NCBI GenBank assembly: GCA_039696685.1
Contig: CP155566.1
Location: 124,001-188,000 of the forward strand
Direction: 5' to 3'
DNA length: 64,000 bases
DNA from: Vibrio sp. CDRSL-10 TSBA
GTDB lineage: Bacteria > Pseudomonadota > Gammaproteobacteria > Enterobacterales > Vibrionaceae
A program made the position numbers and the translations under genes. This document shows, piece by piece, positions 17,567 to 27,709 of the stretch. Under the pieces are notes generated by a model. The model had not been told where the DNA came from. It ran no database searches and saw only the letters and a list, made by a program, of their open reading frames with translations. Within the stretch, counting starts at the first letter, position 1. Each line of letters starts with the position of its first letter.

Positions 17567-18764
17567 GTGGCATATACGATCTGCAACTTTCTGGTGCGCT
17601 TCTCGTCGCTCCTCCAGAAAATCGTGACGGTTGTAGATGCCTTCAACACCTTTGAGTTTGTGATTTAAACACCTTTCAGCCACTTGACCATCAATGCGCT
17701 CAGCAGAAGCCAGTGTTCTGAAGGTACGACGGAGGTCATGGACAACAAAATAGTCAACCCCATCCATTTTATTTTTGGTTGGCCTCTCTTTGTCACGACC
17801 AAACAAATATTTAATAGCGGTGGTTATTGTATCTGAGCCCATGTATGGATTTTTGCTCCTCCTTCTACTTGGAAATACATAATCGGACTCAAGCGCTCTG
17901 ATTTTGAGTTCTTGCAGCCATTCCACAGCTTGGCGAGGAAGTGGGATAGTTAATGGTATGCCATTTTTGGTTCTCTCTTTGGGGAGCTCCCAGAGCGCAT
18001 TATCTAAATCAAACTCAGCCCAAGGCGCTTGGCATAGCTCGCTATTTCTGACGCCTAGCACTAGATATAAGCAGCAAGCTAGATAGTTTTCTCGTGTAAA
18101 GCTTACATTGTTCTCTCTGAACACTCGAAACACAGTTGCTATCTCGTCTTCGGTCAAAACACGCTCTCGACTTTTTTCAACACCTCCTGCGTCGTTGACA
18201 CGAAAAGCTGCTGCCGGGTTGAACTGTGTGAGATCGAGTTTGTTGGCATGTCGAAAAAGCTGTTTCATGTACATCAAGGTGTCATTTGCGATGCTTTTTC
18301 GGCCACTATCTACGACGCGCTTGATTACTTCTCTTACATCCAGAGCAGTGACTTGATCGATTCTTATTTTGCCCATAACTGGGTGGATTTCTTTGGTGTA
18401 GATACGCTTGGGGATGTTGGCGTGTTGCAGTCTTACTTGAAGATCGTTTTTATACCAATCATCGAACAGTTGTTCGACGGTTTCTATACCTGACCATTGG
18501 CGGCGTTGGCGTTTCTGCCAGTGGATTGATACCTTGTTGGATCAGCTTTCGTTGTTGAAAGGCGGCATCGCGTGCATCTGCAAGGGATAGTTCTGGATAG
18601 GACCCAAGTGTCATTTCTGGACGACTGCCGTTGATTGAAAATCGCAAGATCCAAAAAGGTTCTCCAGAGGCGGGTACAACGAAGTAGAGGCCATTACCAT
18701 CTGCGGTTTTGCGTGGTTCATCTTTGGCTAAAGCGGCGACTTTTCGTGCGTTGAGTTTGCCCAT
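17558..18764 (-). CDS. int: P4-type tyrosine recombinase (island integrase; one apparent frame error)
   Basis: About 401 residues after repair. The N-terminal DUF4102 domain (GKLNARKVAALAKDEPRKTA, GNGLYFVV, WILRFSINGSRPEMTLG) is followed by a SAM-like core-binding domain and the catalytic domain with Arg in LGVRNSEL, H-x-x-R in VHDLRRTF, the second His in LNHKLKGVEG and the nucleophile Tyr in GIYNRH. It drives site-specific recombination at the yicC 3' end, which it adjoins. The frame breaks at 18511-18515 (GTTTC on the plus strand); removing one base gives ...NPLAERQRRQWSGIETVEQLF. Such integrases are known from yicC-inserted mobilizable islands. Confidence 0.87.
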
Positions 18765-18786
18765 ATAGTTCTCCTTATCATGGAAA

Positions 18787-18841
18787 GTTACTCACCATTT
18801 AAGGGCATACTAGATCAATCTTACTCACCACTAAACTCACC
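18787..18841. repeat. Right-end TACTCACC repeats (probable recombinase arm sites)
   Basis: Three direct copies lie between the integrase start and the attachment site: GTTACTCACC (18787-18796), TTACTCACC (18821-18829) and AACTCACC (18834-18841). The first is identical to the left-end copy. They would also overlap the integrase promoter, allowing self-control. Confidence 0.6.
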
Positions 18842-18884
18842 AGTTGGTTGAAAACAGTGGAAAGGTTTTGAAATCCACTGAAAA

Positions 18885-18910
18885 CAAAAAAGCCCCTATT
18901 TACAGGGGCT
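18885..18910 (-). terminator. Terminator now serving yicC
   Basis: A 7-bp stem (AGCCCCT/AGGGGCT) with a U tract on the minus strand lies 39 bases past the yicC stop. It is inside the island boundary, so the island appears to bring its own terminator to replace the displaced native one at 2376-2400. Confidence 0.82.
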
Positions 18911-18948
18911 TAGTAAGATTAAGTCAGCTTGGAGAGACTCAAAAAACC

Positions 18949-18973
18949 TTATTCGATGTTTTGGATCTGCTCA
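18949..18973. other. Right attachment site within the yicC 3' end
   Basis: The final codons of yicC, repeated at 2428-2452 with three synonymous differences (core TGGATCTGCTC identical). The insertion keeps the YicC protein sequence intact. This marks the right border of the ~16.5-kb island. Confidence 0.88.
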
Positions 18974-19815
18974 CGCATCTGCTCGATAAGCACTTTCAGT
19001 TCCACGCCGGAGGCGGTGATGTCGGTGCTGATCGATTTTGATGCCAGTGTGTTCGACTCACGGTTGAACTCTTGCATCATAAAGTCGAGGCGGCGGCCGC
19101 ACGAGCCACCTTTTTTGAGGATGTTGTGCGTCTCTTTGACGTGAGAATCGAGGCGATCCAGCTCTTCGGCGACATCGGACTTTTGTGCCAGCAGGATCAG
19201 TTCCTGCTCAACGCGGGTCGGTTCGAGTTCCACTTTGGCTTCTTCGAACTTGGTGATCAGACGCTCACGTTGCCAGTCGAGGATTTCCGGCATACGCGCG
19301 CGAACTTTGACGACTTCGGCGCTAATCGCATCCAAACGCTGCACAATCAGCGCTTTCATGTTATCGCCTTCACGGCCGCGCGCTTCGATAAATTCGCTCA
19401 GTGCGTCTTCAAAGCCGTTTAGCAGCGCCTGGTTGACTTCATCCATGTCCTGCTCCGGCGTTTCCATCACGCCCGGCCACTGCATGACCTGAAACGGATT
19501 GATACGGCTTAGTTCACCGGTCATGTGCATCACTTGGTTGGCTGCTTTAATCACCTGATTGGCCAGGTCTTCGTTGATGCTCAGCTCGCTTTGGGCGGCA
19601 TGGTTGGCTTCATAACGCAGATGACATTCGACTTTACCGCGCGCCAGACGCTTACGGAAACGCTCACGCAGCACTGGCTCCAGGCCACGGAACTGTTCCG
19701 GCAGGCGGAAGTAGGTCTCCAGATAGCGTTGGTTGACCGAGCGGATTTCCCACACGGCACTGCCCCAATCGCCTTTGACTTCTTTGCGTGAGTACGCCGT
19801 CATGCTGTAAATCAT
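18949..19815 (-). CDS. yicC: YicC-family endoribonuclease-type stress protein
   Basis: A 288-residue protein starting MIYSMTAYSRKE and ending in the conserved YicC C-terminal part (GSCGRRLDFMMQEFNRE, SNTLASKS, ELKVLIEQMREQIQNIE). YicC proteins are cytoplasmic and have been linked to RNA degradation and stationary-phase survival. Full length. The last codons were replaced by an island-borne, synonymous copy. It is divergent from rph, as in many gamma-proteobacteria. Confidence 0.93.
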   Translation of the reverse strand: MIYSMTAYSRKEVKGDWGSAVWEIRSVNQRYLETYFRLPEQFRGLEPVLRERFRKRLARGKVECHLRYEANHAAQSELSINEDLANQVIKAANQVMHMTGELSRINPFQVMQWPGVMETPEQDMDEVNQALLNGFEDALSEFIEARGREGDNMKALIVQRLDAISAEVVKVRARMPEILDWQRERLITKFEEAKVELEPTRVEQELILLAQKSDVAEELDRLDSHVKETHNILKKGGSCGRRLDFMMQEFNRESNTLASKSISTDITASGVELKVLIEQMREQIQNIE

Positions 19816-20071
19816 CGAAATGTCCTTGGTTTATATTCAAAAATGAATTGGCGATAATACTAGCATAGAAAAGTTGCCGAGTGGGTGTAGAGACTCTGTG
19901 ATTAGGCAAGGATTTCCGCTATAATTTTGCCCCATTAAATTCGACCATTCGGCTGCGGTTTTGTTCAGCTGTCGTTTCGTCCAGTTGTCGTTGCAACCAA
20001 GCGTCGTTTCGCAGCCATGAGTGTTGTGTAAAACCATTAAACGTCGTTCACACAAACAAGGTAGAGGCTTT

Positions 20072-20792
20072 ATGCGTCCAAATAACCGCGCTGCGGATCA
20101 GGTTCGTCCGATCAAGATTACCCGTCATTACACCGCCTATGCAGAAGGCTCTGTACTGGTTGAGTTTGGTAATACCAAAGTGCTGTGTAACGCTACGGTA
20201 GAAGAAGGCGTGCCACGTTGGCTGAAAGGTCAGGGTAAAGGCTGGGTAACCGCTGAATACGGTATGCTGCCACGTGCCACACACTCACGTACCCGTCGTG
20301 AAGCGGCGAGCGGTAAGCAGGGCGGTCGTACCATGGAAATCCAGCGTCTGATAGCCCGCAGCCTGCGTGCTGTGGTGGATCTGAAAGCCATGGGTGAGCT
20401 GATGATTACCGTTGACTGTGACGTGATTCAGGCTGACGGCGGTACCCGCACGGCATCGATTTCTGGTGCAAGTGTCGCACTGGCGGATGCGTTCGATAAG
20501 CTGGTCGAAAGCGGTAAGCTGAAGAAGAAACCCGATGAAAGGCCACGTTGCTGCGGTATCTGTGGGTATCCTCGGCCAAGATGTGCTTTGTGATCTGGAA
20601 TATGTCGAAGACTCAGCGGCCGACACCGACATGAACGTGGTGATGACCGAAGAAGGCAAGATGATCGAAATCCAGGGCACGGCCGAAGGCGAACCGTTCA
20701 GCCATGAACAGCTGCTGGATTTGCTGGCGGTGGCCAAGAAAGGCATTGCAGACATTGTCTCGGCGCAGAAGGCGTCGTTAGAAAATAATTGA
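20072..20792 (+). CDS. rph: RNase PH (one apparent frame error)
   Basis: A 239-residue phosphorolytic 3'-5' exoribonuclease that trims tRNA 3' ends. The start [21 protein letters not shown], the [14 protein letters not shown] strand and [16 protein letters not shown] are diagnostic. The frame is broken at 20527-20531 (GAAAC): deleting one A gives [17 protein letters not shown], the expected RNase PH sequence, continuing to the normal end. The length then equals the family (238-239). It precedes pyrE with a terminator between, like the E. coli rph-pyrE arrangement. Confidence 0.93.
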
Positions 20793-20795
20793 TTG

Positions 20796-20828
20796 ATAGC
20801 TCCCGATATGGGGGCTATTTTTTTGTGT
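20796..20828 (+). terminator. Terminator/attenuator after rph
   Basis: A stem ATAGCTCCC/GGGGGCTAT with a short loop and a long T run starts 4 bases after the rph stop. In E. coli a similar hairpin between rph and pyrE is an attenuator sensing UTP through rph translation. The same role is possible here, but a second promoter for pyrE is also likely. Confidence 0.75.
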
Positions 20829-20983
20829 TTTTTTTCGTTGTCCTTGCTGCGATTACTGCGTTAGCTGCGGGTTCTCACTCAGGTCAGTTACTGGAGTAAG
20901 CTCCCTGAGATTTGCGCCCTTGCTGCCTTGTACTCACAGCAATGACTTAGAAAAAGTATTATGAGTTCTAAAAAGATTGAGTA

Positions 20984-21043
20984 GGTGGTTTAGCCTCTAA
21001 TCTTGATACGGCCAAGATAATTAACCACCCTGGGGTGTGCCCC
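20984..21043 (+). promoter_or_regulatory. Structured leader of pyrE
   Basis: Two hairpins precede pyrE. The first has an outer stem GGTGGTT/AACCACC (20984-20990 with 21023-21029) enclosing an inner stem ATCTTG/CAAGAT (21000-21018). The second is GGGG-TGTG-CCCC (21032-21043). No U tract follows, so this is not a simple terminator; the structure may affect pyrE mRNA stability or translation. Confidence 0.45.
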
Positions 21044-21072
21044 CCGGGACCTAAAGTAAAAGAGAGAAAGTA

Positions 21073-21714
21073 ATGAAAGCGTACCAGCGTGAATTTATTG
21101 AGTTTGCACTAGAAAAGGAAGTTCTGAAATTTGGTGAGTTTACTTTGAAGTCAGGCCGCAAAAGCCCTTATTTCTTTAACGCTGGTCTGTTCAATACTGG
21201 CCGCGATTTAGCGCGCCTGGGCCGTTTTTATGCGGCGGCGCTGATGGACTCGGCTATTGATTACGATGTGCTGTTTGGCCCGGCCTACAAAGGCATCCCG
21301 ATTGCGACCACGACGGCAGTTGCGCTGGCGGATCACCACGATGTGGATACGCCGTACTGTTTTAACCGTAAAGAAGCCAAAGACCACGGTGAAGGCGGCA
21401 GTCTGGTCGGCAGCCCGCTGCAGGGTCGTATTATGCTGGTGGACGACGTGATTACCGCCGGTACTGCGATTCGTGAATCGATGGAAATCATCAAGAACAA
21501 CGGCGCGGATCTGGCCGGTGTACTGGTGGCGATTGACCGTCAGGAAAAAGGCAAAGGCGAGCTGTCTGCGATTCAGGAAGTGGAACGTGATTTCGGCTGT
21601 GCTGTGGTATCGATTGTCAGCCTGACTGACCTGATTACTTACCTGGAAGAGAAGGGCGGTAACAGCGAGCACCTGGAAGCGGTCAAAGCGTACCGCGCGC
21701 AATATGGTATCTGA
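21073..21714 (+). CDS. pyrE: Orotate phosphoribosyltransferase
   Basis: A 213-residue enzyme that converts orotate and PRPP to orotidine 5'-phosphate in pyrimidine synthesis. The PRPP-binding motif [13 protein letters not shown] is visible at residues ~121-133, with [11 protein letters not shown] (~73) and the flexible-loop lysines in [13 protein letters not shown] (~99). The length equals E. coli PyrE. GAGAGAAAG lies 4-12 bases upstream of the ATG. Confidence 0.96.
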   Translation: MKAYQREFIEFALEKEVLKFGEFTLKSGRKSPYFFNAGLFNTGRDLARLGRFYAAALMDSAIDYDVLFGPAYKGIPIATTTAVALADHHDVDTPYCFNRKEAKDHGEGGSLVGSPLQGRIMLVDDVITAGTAIRESMEIIKNNGADLAGVLVAIDRQEKGKGELSAIQEVERDFGCAVVSIVSLTDLITYLEEKGGNSEHLEAVKAYRAQYGI

Positions 21715-21719
21715 TGTTT

Positions 21720-21757
21720 GAGGTTCTCAGGAACTAGATTCCTGGTTCCTAGAGTAA
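21720..21757. repeat. CTAGG-type intergenic repeat, degenerate copy
   Basis: GAGGTTCTCAGGAACTAG followed by TTCCTGGTTCCTAGAG: stretches related to the CTAGGNCCTAG repeats at 44002-44275 and to TCTAGGTCCTAAAGCC at ~21884-21900 beyond the pyrE terminator. Together they look like a dispersed family of small intergenic palindromic repeats in this genome. Confidence 0.45.
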
Positions 21758-21797
21758 AAAGCTCCGGCGCTGATGATTCAGGCCGGAGCTTTATTTT
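21758..21797. terminator. Bidirectional terminator between pyrE and lpxL
   Basis: An 11-bp stem (AAAGCTCCGGC/GCCGGAGCTTT) with a 13-base loop, A-rich on the left and T-rich on the right, lies between the convergent genes pyrE and lpxL. Confidence 0.87.
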
Positions 21798-21906
21798 TAG
21801 CGTATCAAGCTGAGATCAAAAGTTTTCATCGCCGCAGTGAAGCTATTCACCGCTATTAAAACGTTCTCTTCCAGAACTCAGAATCTAGGTCCTAAAGCCT
21901 AAATCC

Positions 21907-22857
21907 TTACTTATAGCGAATCCCTTTTTCCACGTCTGGATCCTGCATGGTCTTAAAGCGTTTGTGCAGCCACATCCACTGGGTTGGCGCGCGCAGGATC
22001 AGCTGCTCGACGAATTGGTTCATGTAAGCGGCCGAGGCGGTTTCATCGTCATACGGGAAGTTATCTTCAACGGACAGGTCTGCAAAGATTTCATATTTAC
22101 CCTCCGCGTTGCGGAATCCCGATCCCATGACGATCGCGCACTTACTGGCTTTGGCCAGCAGGTAGGTACCAGTGGTGGTACAGGCATCTTCAACCGCAAA
22201 GAAAGGTACAAACGCGGACTTATTGCGGCCGTAATCGTGGTCCGGCAGATAAAACAGCAGTTCACCCTGGCGCATAACGCGTATCATCTGTTTGACGTCT
22301 TTGCGGTCAACCAGCTTATTGCCGTTGTGCGTACGACCCCAGTACTGAATAAAGTTATACGCCGGGTTGTTGTGCGGGCGAAATACCCCATAACCGGACA
22401 AGCCGAGTGCGCCACACGCCCGAGCGGTGATTTCCAGATTCAGTGCATGCACACAGCACATCAGCACGCCTTGTTTGTTACGTAAGTGCCCGGCCAGTGC
22501 GCTGGTGTCTTTATTAATCAGGCGGCGTTTGAAGCGCCAGGTCGGCCAGAACCAGGCGATGCCGGTTTCAATCAGCGCCGCGCCGGTGTTTTTGAAGTTC
22601 TCTTCCACCATGCGCTCGATGTCATCGGCGGTTTTATCCGGAAAGGCCAGTTCCAGGTTGCGCTTGGCGACATGGACGCGTTTTTTACCAAAGCGCATCC
22701 CCAGTTTACCTATGCTTTGTCCCAGTTTGAGCAGCAGGGAATAGGGCAGCAGGTTAACCAGCAAGGCCAGTAAACCAAAGCCGAGCCACACGCCCCAGTT
22801 TTTCGGGTGCAGCAGTGACAAGGTAAATTCGGGTTTGGCGTATTTGTTTTGACTCAT
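21907..22857 (-). CDS. lpxL: Lipid A late acyltransferase (LpxL type)
   Basis: A 316-residue inner-membrane-associated enzyme that adds a secondary acyl chain to Kdo2-lipid IVA. A single N-terminal hydrophobic segment (residues ~24-42) is followed by the catalytic HX4E motif in CVHALNLE (~residue 137) and the LFYLPDHDYGRNKSAFVPFF acyl-binding signature. A second family member with HX4D lies at 42948-43931. In Vibrio this position (pyrE - lpx - slmA) holds lpxL or its paralogue lpxN; which of these it is cannot be decided here. Confidence 0.85.
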   Translation of the reverse strand: MSQNKYAKPEFTLSLLHPKNWGVWLGFGLLALLVNLLPYSLLLKLGQSIGKLGMRFGKKRVHVAKRNLELAFPDKTADDIERMVEENFKNTGAALIETGIAWFWPTWRFKRRLINKDTSALAGHLRNKQGVLMCCVHALNLEITARACGALGLSGYGVFRPHNNPAYNFIQYWGRTHNGNKLVDRKDVKQMIRVMRQGELLFYLPDHDYGRNKSAFVPFFAVEDACTTTGTYLLAKASKCAIVMGSGFRNAEGKYEIFADLSVEDNFPYDDETASAAYMNQFVEQLILRAPTQWMWLHKRFKTMQDPDVEKGIRYK

Positions 22858-22904
22858 AATGTGGTCTGTCTGATTAAGAGTAAAAGTAGATTTATGATTC
22901 AGGT

Positions 22905-23495
22905 TTACTGAATCTGCGCACTGAGCAGTGACCAGTACTCTTCAAAGTTCGCGGTTGGCTGGTATTTGAAATCTGAACGTACAAAGCGGTTCAGACTGCC
23001 TTCCACCTGGCCGAGTAACTGCGCTGCCAGAATGCTTTCATCGACCGGGAACGATTTGCCTTCCCGAATCTTACGCTCGCGCAGGATCTGACGCAGCGAG
23101 GTTTCAATGCGTTCAAATAACTGGTTGATGCGTTCACGCAGGCGCTCATTTTCAAACATTAGAGCATGTCCGGACAAAATTCTTGTCAGGCCCGGGTTAC
23201 GTTCAGAGAAGGCCAGCAGCAGTTGCATTACCATCCGAATCCGGTTCAGCGTATCTTTTTCTTCATCCAGAATCCGGTTGATGCGAGACATCAGGGACTC
23301 TTCGATAAATTCAATCAGTCCTTCAAACATACGTGCTTTGCTCGGGAAATGACGATACAAAGCGGCTTCAGACACACCCACCTGCTTGGCCAGTTTGGCG
23401 GTGGTGATGCGTGAGGCGCCTTCATGGGATTCGAGCATCTCTGCTAAGGCTTGCAGTATTTCTTCACGTCGATTGCTTTTCTTAGTGCCGGCCAT
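22905..23495 (-). CDS. slmA: Nucleoid occlusion factor SlmA
   Basis: A 196-residue TetR-family DNA-binding protein that blocks FtsZ ring assembly over the nucleoid. The HTH is [20 protein letters not shown] (~residues 28-47), followed by [20 protein letters not shown]. Length and the end ([11 protein letters not shown]) match SlmA. The gene lies between coaBC and the lpx gene, in the usual neighbourhood. A dut gene, present between coaBC and slmA in E. coli, is not found here. Confidence 0.94.
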   Translation of the reverse strand: MAGTKKSNRREEILQALAEMLESHEGASRITTAKLAKQVGVSEAALYRHFPSKARMFEGLIEFIEESLMSRINRILDEEKDTLNRIRMVMQLLLAFSERNPGLTRILSGHALMFENERLRERINQLFERIETSLRQILRERKIREGKSFPVDESILAAQLLGQVEGSLNRFVRSDFKYQPTANFEEYWSLLSAQIQ

Positions 23496-23737
23496 AACCG
23501 TCTTTCCTTTTCAAAACGTAAGCTTTTTAAAATTAAAGTTATTGAAACTCAAGCTTTTCAGTACCACTACAGTTTTATGCGACGACAGACTTGGCTGCCG
23601 GTCGTCGCGCGCACCGCAGCACCGCGCAGGCGGCAGCTGTCTCTGAGTGGTGATATCGGCGAGTCAACACAAATAGACAAGAGGAAAGTGTTAACTCGTG
23701 ACACGCATTCCGCAGCGGGATGCGCACTCAGCGGCGT

Positions 23738-24958
23738 TTAGCTTATTTTGTCGTTGATCAACAGCATCAGGGCGTGCGCCAGCTCGGCTTTGGAGGCCAG
23801 TGGCAACTGCTGTTTGCCTTCGGGACGGGTTGCATCCCCGGCAAAGTAGACCGTCAGCGCGTTGTCGTTACTATTGAACCCCTGACCTGCGACCGAAACA
23901 TCATTGGCGCAAATCATGTCGAGGTTTTTCTTCACCAGTTTACCGCGGGCGTATTTCTCTACGTCCTGAGTTTCGGCGGCAAAGCCAACAGTAAATGGTC
24001 GGTTTTGCGCCATGGCGGCCACACTGGCGACGATATCCGGATTTTTGACCATGGTGATGGTCAGCGTATCGCTGTCATCGGTCTTTTTCATTTTCTGGGC
24101 AGCGACTTGTTCCGGGCGGTAATCCGCTACGGCCGCACAGCCGATAAAGATATCGTGTGCGCCGGCCTGGTTCATTACCTCAGCATGCATATCCACGGCA
24201 CTGCTGACATTAATACGCGACACATTGGCCGGGGTAGTTAAATGAACCGGACCGCTGACCAGGGTCACTTCTGCACCCAGTTTCGCTGCCGCTTCGGCAA
24301 TCGCAAAGCCCATTTTACCGGAACTGTGATTGGTGATGTAACGCACCGGATCGAGCGCTTCGCGCGTCGGACCCGCGGTGAGCAGCACTCGTTTACCGCG
24401 CAGCGGCTTTGGGCCGAAGTGATCCTCACAGCGCTGGACTAAATCCATCGGCTCGAGCATACGGCCCGGCCCCACATCGCCACACGCCTGTTCACCGGCG
24501 CCCGGCCCCCAGATCTGCATGCCGCGCCGAGTCAGAGTTGCGATATTTTCCTGCGTCGCCAGGTTGCGGTACATCTGCTGGTTCATGGCCGGAGAAACCA
24601 CAACCGGGGCATCCGTTGCCAGCACCAGCGTGGTCAGCAAATCATTGCCCATGCCTGCCGCCATACGCGCAATCAGGTCGGCGGTAGCCGGTGCCAGCAG
24701 CACCAGGTCGGCCCATTTTGCCAGTTCAATGTGCCCCATTGACGCTTCCGCAGCCGGATCAAGCAGGCTGTCAGAAACCGGATGACCGGACACCGCCTGC
24801 ATAGTCAATGGCGTAATAAATTCTTTGGCCGACTTGGTCATAACGACCCGGACCTCGGCCCCGCGCTCAATCAGGCGACGGGTGAGTTCTGCACATTTGT
24901 ACGCAGCGATACCGCCGCTGATACCAAGCAGAATCTTTTTTCCTGCCAACGTTTGCAT
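23738..24958 (-). CDS. coaBC: Phosphopantothenoylcysteine decarboxylase / phosphopantothenate-cysteine ligase
   Basis: A 406-residue bifunctional enzyme of coenzyme A synthesis. The N-terminal flavin-dependent decarboxylase shows [26 protein letters not shown] with the catalytic His (~75), and PAMNQQMY. The C-terminal ligase (from ~residue 190) shows [27 protein letters not shown] and the [11 protein letters not shown] segment. Full length. Confidence 0.96.
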   Translation of the reverse strand: MQTLAGKKILLGISGGIAAYKCAELTRRLIERGAEVRVVMTKSAKEFITPLTMQAVSGHPVSDSLLDPAAEASMGHIELAKWADLVLLAPATADLIARMAAGMGNDLLTTLVLATDAPVVVSPAMNQQMYRNLATQENIATLTRRGMQIWGPGAGEQACGDVGPGRMLEPMDLVQRCEDHFGPKPLRGKRVLLTAGPTREALDPVRYITNHSSGKMGFAIAEAAAKLGAEVTLVSGPVHLTTPANVSRINVSSAVDMHAEVMNQAGAHDIFIGCAAVADYRPEQVAAQKMKKTDDSDTLTITMVKNPDIVASVAAMAQNRPFTVGFAAETQDVEKYARGKLVKKNLDMICANDVSVAGQGFNSNDNALTVYFAGDATRPEGKQQLPLASKAELAHALMLLINDKIS

Positions 24959-25179
24959 ACTGGATTCCTCAAAAATTCTGCGCGCTATGTTAGCACAAAC
25001 GCAGAAAGATGTCGGAGCTGCGTCAAGTATCGTCGAAAGTGGTCGATATAGGGCTAAGTATCTTGGTATGAAACTTATCTCAACTCACAGAACTTTTCTG
25101 CCAATGAGGCAAGATACCCCCAGGTAGTTTGTATACCAACCGAATAAAGCAACAATTATAAAAGCAACAGGAACCGCAC

Positions 25180-26857
25180 ATGACCTCTTTTAGAAGCCGA
25201 ACCAAACTGCTACTGCTGACCTTAGTCCCCCTGATAGTGATTACTGCCATCGTGACCGTGGTCAATTACTGGAGTGGGATGAACTCGTTACAGCAGGAAC
25301 TGACCCAATACCGCGCCCAACTGGTCGAAAGCCGCAAAGCAGAGCTGAAAGCGTATCTGATGATGGGCGTGACGGCGATTCAGGATCTGTACAATGCAGA
25401 CCGCAACGGTGAAAACAAGGTGCAGGCGAAAGCCATCCTCAAAGCGATGCGCTTTGAAAGCGACGGCTACTTCTTTGCGTACGACTCGCAGGGGGTTAAT
25501 ACCCTGCACGCTATTAATCCGGCACTGGAAGGCAAGAACCTCTATGATCTGAAAGATAAAAATGGTGTCCCGGTGATCGCCGGATTGATCCAGGCCTCGA
25601 AAAGTGGCGATGGCTTCTTATATTTCTCCTGGCACAAGCCTTCGCTTGATGCTCAGGCACCAAAACTCGGTTATGCCGAGTACTTGCCAAAATGGGATTG
25701 GGTACTGGGCACCGGTATTTATATCGACGATATTGACACTCAGGTCGCGCAGTTCGAGGCGCAGCGTCAGGCTCAGCTTCGAGAGCAGACCTGGTCTGCG
25801 GTCGGTTTGTCCCTGGCTGGGCTGGTACTGACGATTGTGATTGTCAGCGTGCTGGTTTCGCGCGGTGTCGCGCCGTTGCAGCATGTCGTGGACTCATTAA
25901 AAGCGGTGGCAGCCGGTGGTGGTGACCTGACCGCGCGTCTGAAAGTGGAAAGTCGTGACGAAGTCGGTGAAGTGGCCAAGGCTTTTAACGACTTTATGGA
26001 CAAACTGCATCCGTTAATTGTCGATCTGCGCAGTTCGGCGCAGGAAGTGCAATCGGCGGCGTCGGATCTCGATGTGCAGACCAGTCAGTCGAGCCAGCAG
26101 ATGGGCGATCACAGCCTGGAAACCGATAAAGTGGTAACCGCGGTAACCGAAATGAGCGCCACCTCGCGTGAAGTGGCCAATAATACTCATTCCACCGCGC
26201 AGGCGATTGATTCGGCCAACCGCCAGATCTCAGATGCGCAGCAGGAAGTGAACCTAGCCATTGAAGGTATTGGCGAACTGGTCAACGAAGTCAACCTCAC
26301 TTCAGAGGCCATTTCTGAACTGAGCCAGCAAACCGAGCAGATCACTAAAGTGCTGAATGTGATTGGTGAAATCGCCGAGCAGACCAACCTGCTGGCACTC
26401 AACGCAGCGATTGAAGCCGCGCGGGCCGGTGAACAGGGACGCGGCTTTGCCGTGGTGGCGGATGAAGTACGCTCGCTGGCCAGCCGCACTCAAAACAGCA
26501 CCCAGGAAATCGGCGACATGCTGCAGCAGCTGCATCAGGGTGTCAGCAAAGCGGTACGCAGTATGGCGCTTAGTCAGGAAACGCGGTGAGAAAACGGCGC
26601 TGGAGTCGGTGCAGATTAAAGACAGCCTGTCCGGCATTTCTGATGCGGTCAGTCTGATTCATGACATGGGCATCCAGACTGCATCTGCTGCTGAGCAGCA
26701 GAGCGCGGTGGCGGAAGACATTAACCAGAACCTGGTGGCGATTCAGCATATCGTGAATGATCTGACGCAGAATCTGCAGCGCTCTGAATCGATCAGCAGT
26801 CGTCTAGCGCAGTCGGGCCAGCAGATGAACAGCCTGGTCGGCCATTTCAAACTGTAA
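25180..26857 (+). CDS. Methyl-accepting chemotaxis protein, single-Cache sensor (one apparent frame error)
   Basis: About 558 residues after repair. TM1 (residues ~9-29) and a periplasmic sCache_2-type domain (~35-195; contains [20 protein letters not shown] and [15 protein letters not shown]) are followed by TM2 (~205-227), a HAMP domain and the signalling domain with the hairpin tip [20 protein letters not shown] (~403). The frame breaks at 26578-26582 (GAAAC): removing one A gives [17 protein letters not shown] and the normal adaptation helix to the stop at 26857. Single-Cache receptors often bind organic acids or amino acids, but the ligand is unknown. Confidence 0.92.
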
Positions 26858-27034
26858 GCGCTGCTGCGGCGTCAATCGCCGATTCGCCGTCCTGAGCAAC
26901 AGGGCCGTTACAGCAAAGATTGAAGTGCGACCAAAGATCCCGTTTTGCGTTTGCATCGCACAGCGAAGATCGGTTTGAGTAAATACAGAGCCTGCTGAGC
27001 ATTAGGATCGGCAGGCTTTTTTACAGGAGCCGAT

Positions 27035-27709
27035 ATGAGTCTCAAGTTTCTGCCCAGCGAGTCGATGCCGCGTGAAAAGCTGCTTGCCCGCGGGCCGCAA
27101 TCCTTATCTGATGCTGAACTGCTGGCGATATTTCTGCGTACCGGCACGCGGGGCATGAATGTGCTTGAGCTGGCCGATTTTCTGCTCAGGGAGTTTGGAT
27201 CGCTGCGCGCGCTGTTTTCTGCCCGCAAAGATCACTTTTGCTGTCATAAAGGGCTGGGTGAGGCCAAATATGTCCAGTTGCAGGCGGTGCTGGAGATGAC
27301 GCAGCGTTATCTGGGCGAAGCGCTGAGGCGCGGCGAAGCCCTGACCAGCCCGCAGCATACCAAGCTGTATCTTTCCAGCGTGTTGCGCGATCGCCAGCGC
27401 GAAGCCTTCTATATTCTGTTTCTTGATAATCAGAACCGGGTCATTCAGGATGAAATCTTATTTGAAGGCACCATCGATGCCGCCAGTGTCTATCCGCGTG
27501 AGGTGGTGAAACGGGCGCTGCACCATAACGCTGCGGCGCTGATTCTGGCGCATAACCATCCTTCCGGCGTGGCTGAGCCGAGTCAGGCTGACCGAAGGAT
27601 CACGCGCCGCCTGGCCGATGCACTGGCGCTGGTGGATATCCGCGTGCTGGATCACTTCGTCGTCGGCGACGGTGAGGTGGTTTCCTTTGCTGAACGCGGC
27701 TGGCTGTAG
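27035..27709 (+). CDS. radC: RadC-family JAMM-domain protein
   Basis: A 224-residue chromosomal RadC (UPF0758). The N-terminal HhH-like part ([20 protein letters not shown]) is followed by a JAB/JAMM metalloprotease-like domain with the HNHPSG metal motif (~residue 173) and a second Asp ten residues on. The biochemical function is not established; the old link to recombination repair is not supported. It sits between the MCP gene and rpmB as in V. cholerae. Confidence 0.93.
   Translation: MSLKFLPSESMPREKLLARGPQSLSDAELLAIFLRTGTRGMNVLELADFLLREFGSLRALFSARKDHFCCHKGLGEAKYVQLQAVLEMTQRYLGEALRRGEALTSPQHTKLYLSSVLRDRQREAFYILFLDNQNRVIQDEILFEGTIDAASVYPREVVKRALHHNAAALILAHNHPSGVAEPSQADRRITRRLADALALVDIRVLDHFVVGDGEVVSFAERGWL

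Noticed and set aside
20527..20531. Programmed ribosomal frameshifting as explanation of the many split genes
   Set aside because: The breaks lack slippery heptamers and downstream pseudoknots, occur in unrelated housekeeping genes that are not known to be frameshifted, and share a single extra base in one tetranucleotide context.
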